This document shows, piece after piece, positions 36,371-48,126 of a DNA stretch of 64,000 nt. The stretch is from Lasioglossum baleicum (lineage: Eukaryota > Arthropoda > Insecta > Hymenoptera > Halictidae), in NCBI RefSeq assembly GCF_051020765.1, contig NC_134933.1, positions 16,093,461-16,157,460 on the forward strand, read 5' to 3'. Each line of letters starts with the position of its first letter. The stretch's first letter is position 1. A program made the translations under genes and the position numbers. The notes beneath the pieces were generated by a model, which saw nothing but the letters and a program-made list of their open reading frames with translations, ran no database searches and was not told where the DNA came from.

Positions 36371-39109
36371 ATGGGGTAGATTATTATAAAATAGGCAATC
36401 TTATTGTACAGCCAGGAAATTTAAACGAAATGCCTATCGGGCACCGAAGAACAGATCTTGAAGGTCCATTGTGCTGTGAATTTCTAGGAGCTTATTCAGA
36501 AAATTTATTTATTTAATTCTCTATTGCTATCAGGTTGTCCTAAAACGTTCTTTTAAATAGTTAATCAAAGAATACGAACATACATGGTGGACACCTTATG
36601 TGACCATTTTCAATTACGTTCTATTATCATAAATTATTGTGAATATATACGTATTATCGATATACATTATCTATTACTTTCTACATTATTCATTAGCGGA
36701 CAGATCAATGTTTGTTCATCATAGGTCATACCAGGGTACCACAATCGATATTCCGCAGAAATGCCTTTAGCAAAACGGCTTCCACGTTCTTACAGTTTAA
36801 GATATTTAGCTGAATTGTCCAGGAAATGCGTTGGTGGAAAATCGTTGGAGAAAATATTTACATATTACACGATAAAAATTGTTGAAAATTGTTCTTCCAC
36901 TTTAAAGATGCATGACCCCTCAAGGGATAAACCTTTAGAGGGCCAAGCTGGCAATTGTAGTGGCCAGGGATAAACTTGGTAATTTTGCGCAACATGTTAG
37001 TTGTACATACATACATTAATTTTATGTAAAGCAAATTCAAGCTTTAATTCGAAAAATGCCGACACTCTAAACGGTAAAAAAGAAATGATTTAAGTGCAGT
37101 CGAGCAATAAAGGAGTACTTAACGGAACACAACATTGATCCGCACAACAGAAGCGTCGATTCTCGTAGTAAACAAAAAATCGATCTTTCCTCGATGTCTC
37201 CCCTCTTAAGAACGCACGCGATCCTCCGCGAATCCTCCTCGGTTCGCAGAGGAAACTTTTCCTTCTCCTCGTTAACTTCGGCGGGGAGCCGTAAAGCCGT
37301 CCGATCCATAAATCTTCCGGCTAATCGCCGGTCCGTTCGCGTGACTCTCTTCTAGCACTCTGTCTCTCGATCCCTCTCCCTCTCTTCGTTCTCAGCCCCT
37401 CCTCCTACCTCTCGGTCACTCGGGTAATTGGACCCGAGCCCCCAGATGATTCGGAAAATTAGGGAACGCCTCACAATCGTTCCACTCTTTTTTCCCCGTG
37501 CGTATAGTGAATCCTTCATTCCGCTTCGCAGTCTCGCGATTCCGATTAGCCCCGACGCGACGTTCACGTGTTGCATCTCATTACTTACTGTACGAATGGC
37601 GAGAGCTTTTCACCTGTTTCGAAAGGGAACTTCGTCCTCGTTCCATTCGACGTTTCGTGACCGGAAATCCTGGAGACCAAGAGCAAGTAAGCACCTCGTC
37701 CGGTGTGGTTACACTACTTGCGAGAGCCTTTGATCAATTATTCTCGCGGCTGAATTTTATACAATTAAACGAAAAAATGATGAAACTTTAAATTTTATTG
37801 CGAGGAATCCAAGTTTCAGTGTGCGGAGTTCGCTTCTTTACAGTTGCTCGATCTCAAGTGCGTTTGACAGGTTAGAACGCTGCCATATTGGTTTCCAGAC
37901 ATAGGAGCGAGTATTATGTACTGAGCGGATCGTACTAGAATTTAAACTTTTATCAGTTTTCGTCGAATCGTATAATATTACATTCAGAGAAGTTGAACTT
38001 TTTTTGAGGAAGTGGAAGTGGAAGTTTCACAATTTTCGCAATTATTTATATAGAAGTAATCATACAATTTTACCATCGGGTGTCTCATAAGTGTCACCAT
38101 CGACCCGAAGTCGTTTCTATCGCGGGGGTTGAAACGGTTCGGGGTGGAAAGGTCAATTCCCGGCGTTGCACTGAAAGGATCGATGTGTCGCGATATAAGT
38201 GAAGTTCGACGGTAGTTTTTATTAGCCATATACATACGTTACGTATCGCGAGGCCTCCGAAGGCTGTTGCGAGTCGCGTGAAGCAACTCGAGCACTTAAC
38301 CTGTCAGCTGCAGTCACAATTCCGCTGCCATAACATCCCCGAAGTGATGCAGTTTCTTTCGCTGATCCAGCAACAACCCTCTCGTTGACATTTAATCGAC
38401 CAGCATATATGTAGAGTATCGCGTACGGTCCGCGTTCATTGGACCGATAAACAAGAATTTATCGACTGCTATGCATCAAACGCTGTGGACCGTCCACCCT
38501 CGTAGCGATGCACTTTTGTTTTTCCCCGGGGGTGGAAACGTTGTTTCTGTTTCGGTCGGCAACGAGCCACTGCGCCACTGGCTTCTATGATAGATGGGAC
38601 AGGGAATCAAGCCTGACGGATTATGATTTCTTATCGGGAATCCTGTCGGGAGACGTCCCGTCTCGCACCGGCATCACAGAGACGCGATTTCTGGTTTTAT
38701 TTCTGTTTGCCTCCTCCCGGGATTAGAGGGGTACCCGAACCATCAGTCATGTGCTTTCGGTGGTTAAACTTTGCTGCGGTCACTATCGATTTTGGTTTGG
38801 ACTGAAAAAGCTGCGTTCTCTCCAGTCTGATAGATTCCGTTGTGCTTCCTCTTCAATTTTGTCACGTCCCGAATGTAGGTCTAGTTTTTGAGCCAAATGA
38901 TGGTTCATGTCAAGATTTTTAAATGGTCTGACACGTTCGCTACCACGTATAAACGAGATAAAATGTTTTACTAAATGCAGTGCGTTTCCTTCACGGAATA
39001 TTAAAACAATTTCAGAGAATTATGCTGAGTACGGTGACATGAGACACCGAAGTGTATAAAATTAATTTTACTGTCTCTGTGTGACTCGCGAAATAATGAA
39101 CGTCATATA
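36371..39109. other. Intergenic DNA, no recognised gene
   Basis: AT-rich at 36371-37130, CpG-richer at about 37180-37740 and 38090-38760. Open frames are short, overlap on opposite strands and show no motif. I see no tRNA, repeat array or mobile-element end that I could support. Confidence 0.4.
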
Positions 39110-39489
39110 CAGGGTGAACCACGAATCGTGACCAGTAGAGATTATTCTTTTATATTAGCAGTCCGATCGAAAATGTTTTTATCACATATAACATGGTTTC
39201 AAAACTTTTGTACGTATGTTATTTTGTATGTGTAACAGCAATGTTAATAAAAAATATGTTCCGTTTTATTTCGAGTCTGCTGTTTTCTATTACGGCCCTC
39301 GAATTAATTTATAATATTTAATGAGGCCCTTGGCGGTGAAAGAGTTCGACATGCCTGCTCTAACAGATAGGCGTAAAAAAATTATGGAAATCATGAAAAA
39401 GAAGAGTTGACAAAAAATTTTGTTGGAAATAAAAACAGTTTACAGCTAATAGAGTAATCTCTACTGGTCGCGATACGTGGTTCAACCTG
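39110..39489. mobile_element. TIR element, family D (CAGGGTGAACCACG ends, TA flanks)
   Basis: 380 bp. Left TIR CAGGGTGAACCACG, then GACCAGTAGAGATTA; right TIR is the reverse complement (TAATCTCTACTGGTC ... CGTGGTTCAACCTG), about 36 bp with few mismatches. Flanked by TA within TATA on both sides, so probably a Tc1/mariner-like non-autonomous element. The interior has no coding sense. Confidence 0.85.
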
Positions 39490-40614
39490 TATATGTATGA
39501 CAGTGGTAGAGCGAACATGTTACCGTTTCGCCGATATTCATTTCATTCACACATTTCTGTTATAAACGCATCAAATCCACAGTCTAGTCAGCACACAGCG
39601 TTCAAAATTGAGAAGTCAGCGAGTAGAACAATTGTTTGCGCTAATTAAGGACAAGTGCGACGCGATCATACTGGCATAATCCGCGGACGAGGGTGCAGAA
39701 TGAGCGTCTAAAAATAGGGTGGCAGTTCGCGCAACGCAACTGAGCTTATACGACAACCGAGTCAAGTAGAGCCTCAACTTCTTGCACAGCGAGCTGGTGC
39801 TCGTTGCGGCGTGCATTTCCGGTTTCTTGGAATCAATACTCCGTCGCACAGGAGCTCGCATTGTCATTTCTAGACTTCGTCGTTCTTTCGTCCAATCGAC
39901 TACGCTGAAATTAGCGTTGGCGGTTATCGTTGTAACAAACGCTCGCAATAATCATTCGTCGCTGTTCCGTTTCCGGGGATCGATCTGTGACCGCGTTGTT
40001 ATCGGACATTATTCTTTTTCTGCATTAATATTTATCGTTATTACGAGCCTGTCTTCGTTCCGGCTACATTATTAATTGCAGCCATTACTCTCCCGCTCTC
40101 CCGTGGTCAACACGCTGTTTTTCGACATTGCCGCGCTCTCATTGTCGTTCAATATTATTACAAAATTCGGTCGACGAGACCCCCAATAATTCATGATCCA
40201 TTAATACCTAATTAAACATTTAATCACAGCGATAACAATCTACCACCGGGCCGCGCGGGCGCGATAATAATTGAATCCTTCATGGTTTCAGTTTAAAAGC
40301 ACCCGCTTGTTTACAACGGTCACTCTTTGTTAATATCGAATTCAATTCCATGTTCGATCCTATTATTTAAAATCCATTTTTGCAAATCCCTTGTTGGTCC
40401 CTGCATATTTCATTTTCACGGAAATATGAGATCGAGTTTCATGTTTTACGCACAGTGAGATCATCAATTTTGGAAAAATTGCGCTCAACATGCGTCAACC
40501 CGTAGGCAAACATTCTAAACTCGTTTCTGAAATAAATACGTAACAGTTTGGAATGTGTTTATTTTAAAAACATCGAGGCTTTTTCGTTATTCATACGCAG
40601 GAACCTGCGAGGTT
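39490..40614. other. Intergenic DNA with one MITE end
   Basis: A right-end remnant of the GACTGCGGAT family lies at about 39549-39584 (AACGCATCAAATCCACAGTC then TA). The CpG-richer 39660-40060 stretch carries open frames on both strands without motifs. Nothing else supported. Confidence 0.45.
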
Positions 40615-40836
40615 TTAACACTAAACCTACCACCACCGGTCAAAATGACCGGTTCCAGATTTATTCTTTTACAATTATTGAAATAATAAAAATTAGTTTA
40701 TAAGAATTAATTGTAAAATATCTTTAGACGAGCGCACGTATTATAATAGGAGCCGCACAAACTCTAAATAAAATCAATCTTGTATTTTTATAAGGGAACA
40801 TATGTACCAGTTACTTTTAAGGCTCGGTAGGTTTAC
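40615..40836. mobile_element. piggyBac-type MITE, family B (copy 1)
   Basis: Starts TTAA-CACTAAACCTACC, followed by the short palindrome ACCGGTCAAAATGACCGGT, and ends CTCGGTAGGTTTA. About 220 bp. The left TTAA is intact; the right flank has lost its TTAA. It has no open frame of note. The copy at 48375-48616 is the same element in the opposite direction. Confidence 0.8.
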
Positions 40837-42510
40837 ACAACGCTTCGTTTCCAATTCGTTTATCGATAATAATAGATACTCTGTTATTTTAAAATGGCAA
40901 AAGCGTGAACATCGAATTCCTCGTGAATAAAATTCGAATTTACCAACTACAAGCGCGGACTGCAAAAATCGAAGGGACAACGGCAGAAACGATTATCGAT
41001 CAAAATTTCATGCATCGCCCATTTTCAAAGTTTGCTCTTCTGTTCGATGGAGAAACGAAAATATTAAAGATCGCTATGAACTAGGCCTGGTTATAAGAAA
41101 TATTGTTTGACGTCAACGTTAACCTCATTTTGACTCCATTGTCAAAACTTGCCGGAACCTTAAAAAGCCCATTAGCAGGCTTCTTGATGACTGTGTCGTA
41201 ACGCTGAAATTGTGTCACGCTGCTGGTGTGTTTATTAACACTGATGTTGTATGTACAGTTAGTAAAGATTGTATCAAATTCAATGCATTCAACTTGGTTC
41301 TTTATTTCTGTACCACGGATTTTTATGCAAAATAGAAATGATACAGGTTTCTGTACCAGGGATTTTTATGCAAAATAGAAATGGTCTGCAGTTAATAAGC
41401 ATCTACTGTAAGAAATAGGAGCGATTTATGAGTTTCTTTCTTCCTTTGATAATCTGAGTAGGCCAGAAGTAACATGTAAACGGTCCTGAATTCTTTTAAT
41501 CTTCCTACTGTTTCAAATTGCAGCTACTCAGTTCGACTATAAATGCATAAAATCCGTCCTGTCACGTCTGTCAAGTCAGGTCAAGACATAAATTCAAAAT
41601 ACACGTTGGGTGCACAAACGTTCCAGGTACAACAGGACGTAAAACCGCAATTTACGTCAGAATAACCCAGTGATATTATGAAGATAGAATAACTTTATTA
41701 AAGTGACCCACTAATTTATGGCTCGCCCTATTATCCCGATACGCGACACGACAAATAAAATTCAGGGTAGAAATAATGGCCGGGCATTTGTCGCCGGCAG
41801 AGCTAATACTATACATATTTTACTCCGTTGGGTTTACTCGCTGTACATTCCGTTGACAGTGTGCATTCCTGCGCACAGTTCATTTCACGTTATGCTAGTT
41901 GGACCGCGTAACACCATCGATTTTCCGTATTTTCTTTTTCCTCTCAGCCGGTGGAACGCGATGTCACGCGGAAGATAATTGTCTATATTCGAATCCTCCT
42001 TTTTCGTCTTTCTCTTTATTTCTCTTTGTACTTCTTTGTATCTCGCGGCTTCCGTCTTTCTCTCCGGTTCGGCCTCGTCGTTAAATACTGTTCAGCATTT
42101 TACGTCCGTGGCTGTAATGCACCGCGATGCGAAGATATTGCACGCGACGGTATTACTGTTATAACATCAGTTGCGCGGCTCCCCACGCGAAAATATAGAC
42201 CGAAATGATATTCTCAGCTGGAATGGAGCGCATTATACATTTATCGCCATTAAAGAGCTGTTGTATTACATCCCCGCGGAGAGCTAAACCCCCTGTAAAA
42301 CACGAAGTCTAACTCCGTACCGCTGGCTAAATCAATTTGCGTAAGTTCCAACATGCTGCGATTGCAAAATATTCAAAAATTTTCGATGTTTAGACTGTGA
42401 TAGCTTCGTTAAAAAAAATATAAACCTGGCCTCATTGTAAAGCTTGAAGTTCGACATCACTTAGTTCATTTCTCTTCCCTTGTATTATAAAATATTTTTC
42501 CAGCATATAG
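40837..42510. other. Intergenic DNA
   Basis: Contains the MITE at 41315-41558. The remaining AT-rich DNA and the pyrimidine-rich 41930-42080 stretch have no recognisable gene. Confidence 0.4.
41315..41558. mobile_element. GACTGCGGAT-family MITE (copy 5, duplicated left end)
   Basis: Left end CGGATTTTTATGCAAAATAG at 41316 is repeated 43 bp later inside a local direct duplication (TTTCTGTACCA-GGATTTTTATGC). The right end is CTATAAATGCATAAAATCCG; the outer GCAGTC is changed to TCCTGTC. Confidence 0.72.
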
Positions 42511-42908
42511 GGGGTGTAAAGCTGAAGACACATTTCGACTCGAAAATGCTTCAAGTTTAAATGTCTCTAAAAACATCACTGAATCTTTTTTGTGAATGAC
42601 TCTTCCGTGGATTTGAAGATTAAAGTTTCCCCTTTGCAACGACACCTCAAAAATTTATCTGCGATTTTTTTTCGCTCGAATGATAGAGCTTCGAATGGAA
42701 GGTGTACGCGGGAAAACTTGTTCTTTGTTTTTGTTACATAAAGCAACCAAAAAAAATCGTAGATCAATTTTCGAGGTCTTACTGTAAAGAGGAAGCTTCA
42801 ATCTTCAAATCCACGGTAGATTCGTTCACGAAAAAAATTTTACAATGCTTTCACATACGTTTCGAGTAATAGCATTTTCGAGAAAGAACGTGTCTTCAGT
42901 TTTTCACC
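42511..42908. mobile_element. Family E foldback element (~170 bp inverted arms)
   Basis: Outer arms GGTGTAAAGCTGAAGACAC / GTGTCTTCAGTTTTTCACC, inner arms GTGGATTTGAAGATTAAAG / CTTCAATCTTCAAATCCAC and AATTTATCTGCGATTTTTTT / its complement. The centre is near 42710. About 400 bp, non-coding. A second, more decayed copy lies in STK32 intron 2. Confidence 0.8.
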
Positions 42909-43543
42909 TGCGACATCGAGCTAGAACATTTTCGGAAATATTTATTGATTTTCGTACTTATTTTATTTATGAAACTATGACAGATAGTATTACCTAGATC
43001 GGCATTCAAGAAAGAAAAATTGATGAATATTATTATAGTTTGCAGGAAGTGTTCGAACGCTTCGTACAAAACCCTACAATTCAAAATAGCCAGCAGTCTT
43101 TCAACAGCAACTCCCATCTGTGTGCGTTGTGCGGCGCAACTTCGTACCGAAAGGCGAGAAAGGTTGCTCTGAATTTAAACAATGCCGCACCTTATTAAAT
43201 GTCTAAGAAATTCCGAAAGACCGAGTTCATCTGCGCTGTTTTATAAGAGCGAAGTCGGGAGAATGAGATATTTCATATTCAAAGTTTCTTCGCCGAAGAC
43301 GGATGAGAGAAGGAAGTGATCTGTTGAAGAAGTTCGAAAAATGATTTTTTTTACATCGACAGTGATGCGGCTATTTTTTCAATGGGAATATAAAATGTCT
43401 CTGTCAATCGCAAACATTCCGCAATGAACCGCAAGTCAAGTTATTTACATTATTAAATATGTTGGTATCTAATCAATTACGACACATTTAAGTATTGCAT
43501 CAGGTATTATATCAATCAAAAAACATATAAGACAAATAGTCCT

Positions 43544-43879
43544 ATGTCAATCTTTGATCATGATTACTCTACAATATTAAACACAGTCAACCTGGAAACA
43601 TTGTCTGCTCGAAGAATAGTATCCAACCAAAGCTTTATTTTTAATTTGATTAAAAATAATATTGATTGTTCCTCTCTCCTTATGCAAATCAATTTTTATT
43701 TAACTGAATGTGTTTCGAGATCAAGAGCAGGATTTCTAACACTTAAATCCAAAACCACGTATGGATTAATAAATCCTGTTAATCGCATTATTGCAAACTC
43801 TAACACACTATATAATAGTATTAATTCTTTTAATGGATTTTTACACACATTCAAAAGAAAATTACGCACGATTATCTGA
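43544..43879 (+). pseudogene. LINE reverse-transcriptase C-terminal fragment
   Basis: 111-residue open frame with the pattern seen at the end of jockey/CR1-type ORF2 proteins: LETLSARRIVSNQSFIFNLI then NNIDCSSLLMQINFYL, an arginine-rich SRSRAGF stretch and an FNGFL tail. In-frame stops lie directly upstream, and no RT catalytic motif (such as YADD) or endonuclease is present, so this is a 5'-truncated copy. The clade is assigned from general resemblance only. Confidence 0.6.
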
Positions 43880-43999
43880 TAATACCATACCTGTATTCCA
43901 ACAGTTTTGTAATTGTCCCCTCTTAGTTAAATTACGTTAATTCTTTGTGTCATTCTATTGTAAATATTTGTGTAAAAGGACTTCGAATATAATAATATA

Positions 44000-44801
44000 C
44001 AATGGAGTCATTCTAGGTCGGAAGAAATGTTTAATTTTCAAGTTGAAATAGCTCCGACTTTAAAACAATCGAGTCGCGGGAGCGAAAGAGAAATGGGAAA
44101 ACCGGAAAGGGTCGTTCGCAAGTATAGAATTTTCAAGCGTCGCGTCGTTTAGCGTAGTTTCATCGAACCTCCAGATTCCTCCAACGAGTTCTGTGAATAT
44201 TGTTCTACTTCCTTATTTCCCGATTGCGAACGCAGGAATAAACAGTCCCGCGAACTAGGTCGACGAAAGAGTTGATCGACAAATGGACTAACTAAAATTT
44301 TCGCGGACTGTTTGATCCTTCTCGATCGCGGCCATCACAGAAATAGATGATCATTTTGCAACAGAGGAATTCTAGCAAAGAGAGTCGAATATGAAATAAA
44401 CTGTAAGCGCATGCTGCAGGCCACAAGCTACACACACAGTGTGAATCGAATTCTGCTCGCAGCACAGCAGCGACGGCGTTACACATAATTTCCAACGCGT
44501 AACTCATTTATGAAGCTCATTGAATCGGAAGTTTTATTATTCGACCGCAGTAATTTCATTGTCTGCGTCTGGAGCGGTAATTGGGGTTGCAAACTTCGGT
44601 TTACCTTGTCAAGGATATTCAGAGCCTACTGGGATTATATCGAAACTGTCTTTTGAAAAATGAAATCTCAATTTGTAGCATCTCCTAATCGCATGAAAAA
44701 TAAATTAATTCGTGTGGCTTACAAGAAGATCAAACCTTTGCAGTCGGAGCTATTTCAACTCGAAAATTAAACATTTTATGCGACCTAGAATAATTCCACT
44801 G
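44000..44801. mobile_element. TIR element, family F (802 bp, ~66 bp TIRs)
   Basis: Left TIR CAATGGAGTCATTCTAGGTC, then AAATGTTTAATTTTCAAGTT and GAAATAGCTCCGACT; right TIR is the inverted counterpart (AGTCGGAGCTATTTCAACTC ... GACCTAGAATAATTCCACTG). TA flanks both ends within TATAT. The 670-bp interior is CpG-richer than the flanks and has no transposase motif. Non-autonomous. Confidence 0.82.
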
Positions 44802-44904
44802 TATATGATCTTTTTCATTTTATGGATATAAAATTGATGCGATACCTACGTCATACAGTACTTAAATATTTAATAATTGGTTCGATACGAATATACAGTT
44901 AGGA

Positions 44905-45278
44905 GCAAAATTGAGAACACACGCTTTTTTAAATCAGAATAACTTTTTTGTGAATGGACCAAACGACTTGAATTTCTCTGTAGCGCTAGAAGAATTAGTT
45001 TAGTAAATGACGTCGGTGAAAATTGCAATTTTTCAAGATTTTGAGCCTTTTTACCACTTTCGAACGTTTATTAAATTAAATTAAATTTTCGGAGCGTACA
45101 AAATTTATACAAGTTAACCAAACACATCTGTTAAATTTTCGTTATTGTCCCAGTTAAAAAGGTCGTAAAAATAAATTTTTAGGATTGTTTTTCACAATTC
45201 CGACCAAATGCATTTTTTCAACATATTTTTATACGTCATTCGAAAGTTATTATGATTCTGATTTAAAGTGTGTGTGAT
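44905..45278. mobile_element. TIR element, family G
   Basis: Left GAGAACACACGCTTTTTTAA followed by ATCAGAATAACTTTT; right AAAGTTATTATGATTCTGAT then TTAAAGTGTGTGTGATC, about 30 bp with small gaps. Roughly 370 bp and non-coding. It directly abuts a GACTGCGGAT MITE that starts at 45284. Exact ends are uncertain. Confidence 0.65.
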
Positions 45279-45283
45279 CAGTA

Positions 45284-45470
45284 GACTGCGGATGTTTATG
45301 CATTTATGAAGAAATTGGTTAGGTAGAATATAAAACAGTAAAGTATTTAAAAAATTCAAGAATGTTGTAATGTTGCTTTTAATGTAACAAAGTCGTTAAG
45401 GGATGAAATCAATTTTTATGTAGTTCCTGCTTCCCTCAAGCAATGTAAAACATTTTTATTTTGCATAAAT
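45284..45470. mobile_element. GACTGCGGAT-family MITE (copy 6)
   Basis: Left end TA-GACTGCGGATGTTTATGC, then ATTTATGAAG; right end CATTTTTATTTTGCATAAA, where the last bases of the TIR are lost. It lies immediately beside the family G element. Confidence 0.75.
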
Positions 45471-45545
45471 AATGTAAACAATATTGTGAATACTGGTACA
45501 GTAATTTTTAGTGGTGACTCTCTGAGTATACACATATATTCAGTA

Positions 45546-45605
45546 CAGTATTATCATAGGAACCGCACAAAGTCCAAAGAAAATCCACAGTAGTTCTAGT
45601 GTTAA
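45546..45605. mobile_element. piggyBac-type MITE, family B (right-end fragment)
   Basis: CAGTATTATCATAGGAACCG with CACAAAGTCC matches the middle of the copies at 40615 and 56658, and the fragment closes with CTAGTG-TTAA, the expected terminus and target site. Confidence 0.6.
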
Positions 45606-47071
45606 ATTCGACAAGAAAGTAGAGAGACAAAGTGTGTTCGAAAGATATTAATTTCTGAAGGATTTACAGGGTTTCGTTTTGAGTCCTTGCCGAGTGTTCT
45701 CTTTCGCAAACGCCTAACAGCTTCAAGACCGAAAAGTTTCGCCCAAGTCGACGTTATAGTCGGCCAAAGTGATATGTAGCTCGGTCCTCTGGACCACTCA
45801 ACCAAGTTTGATATTCTGTTTGAAATTCTGGGAATAGCGTAATCGACGCCATTAACATGAAAATTCTTTCCACAAAGAGCACGCTTCTCGCCGTCGATTA
45901 TTCAAATAGGAAACGGTTTGATCATTTTTAATGAAATTTCTCGGAACTTCTCTTTTGATAGAATTAATTGCACTCGAGTTCGTTGACTCAACACACCTCT
46001 AGCTCCGATTCACAAATCGAGTACCTATGTGAACGTTCGACCTCGATGTATGTACAGAATTCGACTGATCGTCTAAAAACAACATGGAAATTCATTAAAA
46101 TCTGCGCATACTGAGCTTGTTCCTATTTCAGCGAAGCGAGTGGTTTCGATCAAGCAAATCCGAGTAAATTAGGGCGACATATGTATACATTATACGTATA
46201 TACGATCCGAATAAATAAAATATAATTGGAGTTATAAAACATTTTTACTTCCGTTCGAATATTCCAATTTTACAAACACGATCCGAGTACCTGAGAGTGG
46301 TTCTGTAAATTTTGACAGAATTTTTCGGGCGTTTTAACCGATAGCCCTACAATATCGTGCCAGACTCTACATGAAAATTCTGAACAGAGTTTGATAAATA
46401 TGTATGCTATTCATGTCTTTATTCATGTCCTCTATTGGGGAATATATGTAATAGATACAAATTTTCTTCGTTTTTAGGAAATGACGAACTACAAAAAAAT
46501 TCTAATCACTGAAACCGTAAAATAAATCATAGGGCGAAGGGTTAAATATGCAAAAGAAACTAATTACCAACAGAGTTTCACTATATTTTAAAATTCTACG
46601 GTTTACAACTGGGAATTGTTTGAGAAATTTTTTCAGAGCAATAAGAATTTTCTTCTGCAATTAAAACGTTTATGGAGGGTTCTATTAACAGGTTTCGAAA
46701 TAAAATTGTCAAGATAAAATAAAAGCACTGTGACAACTAGAACTGTGTCCACAGAGTCAAACTTACCAATTTCGGACTTCTTATTTCACAACCTTCAAAG
46801 GCACACAACTATCCTCGCGGCAATTTATTCAGCAAATTGAGCCCTCGTCGATTGATATCTCGGTGAAGCGCTCTCATAATTTATGTAATAAAATCGAATT
46901 CGGTCGCTTCGATTGCTTGCCACGTTCAATATTAATTTAGTTAAAATATGTAACCGTTTGCACACGGAGGCCCCTTTCAGATCACGTACCAGCAGCACGA
47001 GCACATTTATTCATTCATTATTTACGGAAATAATTACTCTATTATGGATTCCGATTTTTCAACACAAACTT
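45606..47071. other. Intergenic DNA, no recognised gene
   Basis: AT-rich, with scattered short open frames and no motif, repeat array or element end that I can support. Confidence 0.4.
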
Positions 47072-47261
47072 CCGATGTTTAAACTTTATGCAACGAGCAC
47101 GGATATTTGAACATTGTACAAGGAGTTCCTATGCTTAAATATCGTGCAAGGAAATCTGATGTTTAAACTTTGTGCGAGGAACACTGACGTTTAAACATTG
47201 TACAAAGATGCTTAAATATCGTACACGAAGATCCGATGTTTAAACTTTGTACAAGGAAGTT
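47072..47261. repeat. 28-bp minisatellite, about seven units
   Basis: Units start at 47072, 47100, 47128, 47156, 47184, 47208 and 47233; the first four steps are exactly 28 bp. Consensus CYGATGTTTAAACTTTGTAC with an AAGGAA tail. Every third unit reads ATGCTTAAATATCGT instead of ATGTTTAAACTTTGT, hinting at a higher-order unit. A looser TAAGACAA-plus-CTTCTT array follows at about 47321-47430. Confidence 0.85.
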
Positions 47262-48126
47262 CTCTATCTCACAAAGCGCCGATTGTTTCTAGCACTAATT
47301 CTTCAAACTGATGGATCTATTGTAAGACAAAATGCGCTTCTTCTAAGACTAATTGTAAGTAACATAACATTCCTTCTTAAGACAATGCGTTTCTCCTGAA
47401 GCTAAGACAATAAGCTTCTTATAAACCTAAGACTGTCAGATGTGTCTTTTTAAAGTTTGAGAGTACGAATCGAAATTCTTGGCTAATAAGTGTTGGTAGG
47501 AGAATCAAGCTATGATTCGAGATTAGTAGTGAGTAATGTAACCAAGGTCTGCATACGCAATTATGTACAGAATACATTATGTAGAATAGAGGGAAGGTAA
47601 GCTCGGAGCTAGCTTAGCATAAGCTGAATGAGAAGTATGGGCATGTGTATACGCGAATCTGGAATCGTGTCCAACAGTATTGTAAACGATATTTGGCATG
47701 AAATTGACACAGACTTTATGAATCAAAACTGTTAGGTATCAACACACTATGTGCCACATATGTATTGCCGATTGAAATGCGAGTTTGAAATTGCATAAGA
47801 ATCATAAGGTGAGAGGTCATTGGAGAAAATGGTTGATTGTGAACAACTGAAAACAGATCGAACGAAAATTTACAGTATATTAGTACTTACAACGACTTCT
47901 TACAATCCTTCTAACCAAATCGTCAAAAATAACTCACACACAGTATGTTAAGTACTATAATTGCTAGCAATCCTTTCACGTTCTCTCGAAAAGGAGATTT
48001 TATTGACTTGCTGCCTAGATCTACTGTATTTCCCTGGAGGAGACAGTCGAGTTCGAAGAATTAACACTAGATTAATATTTATAATCTACGATATGAGAAA
48101 TTTTTCAACACATTTATTTATTAGTG

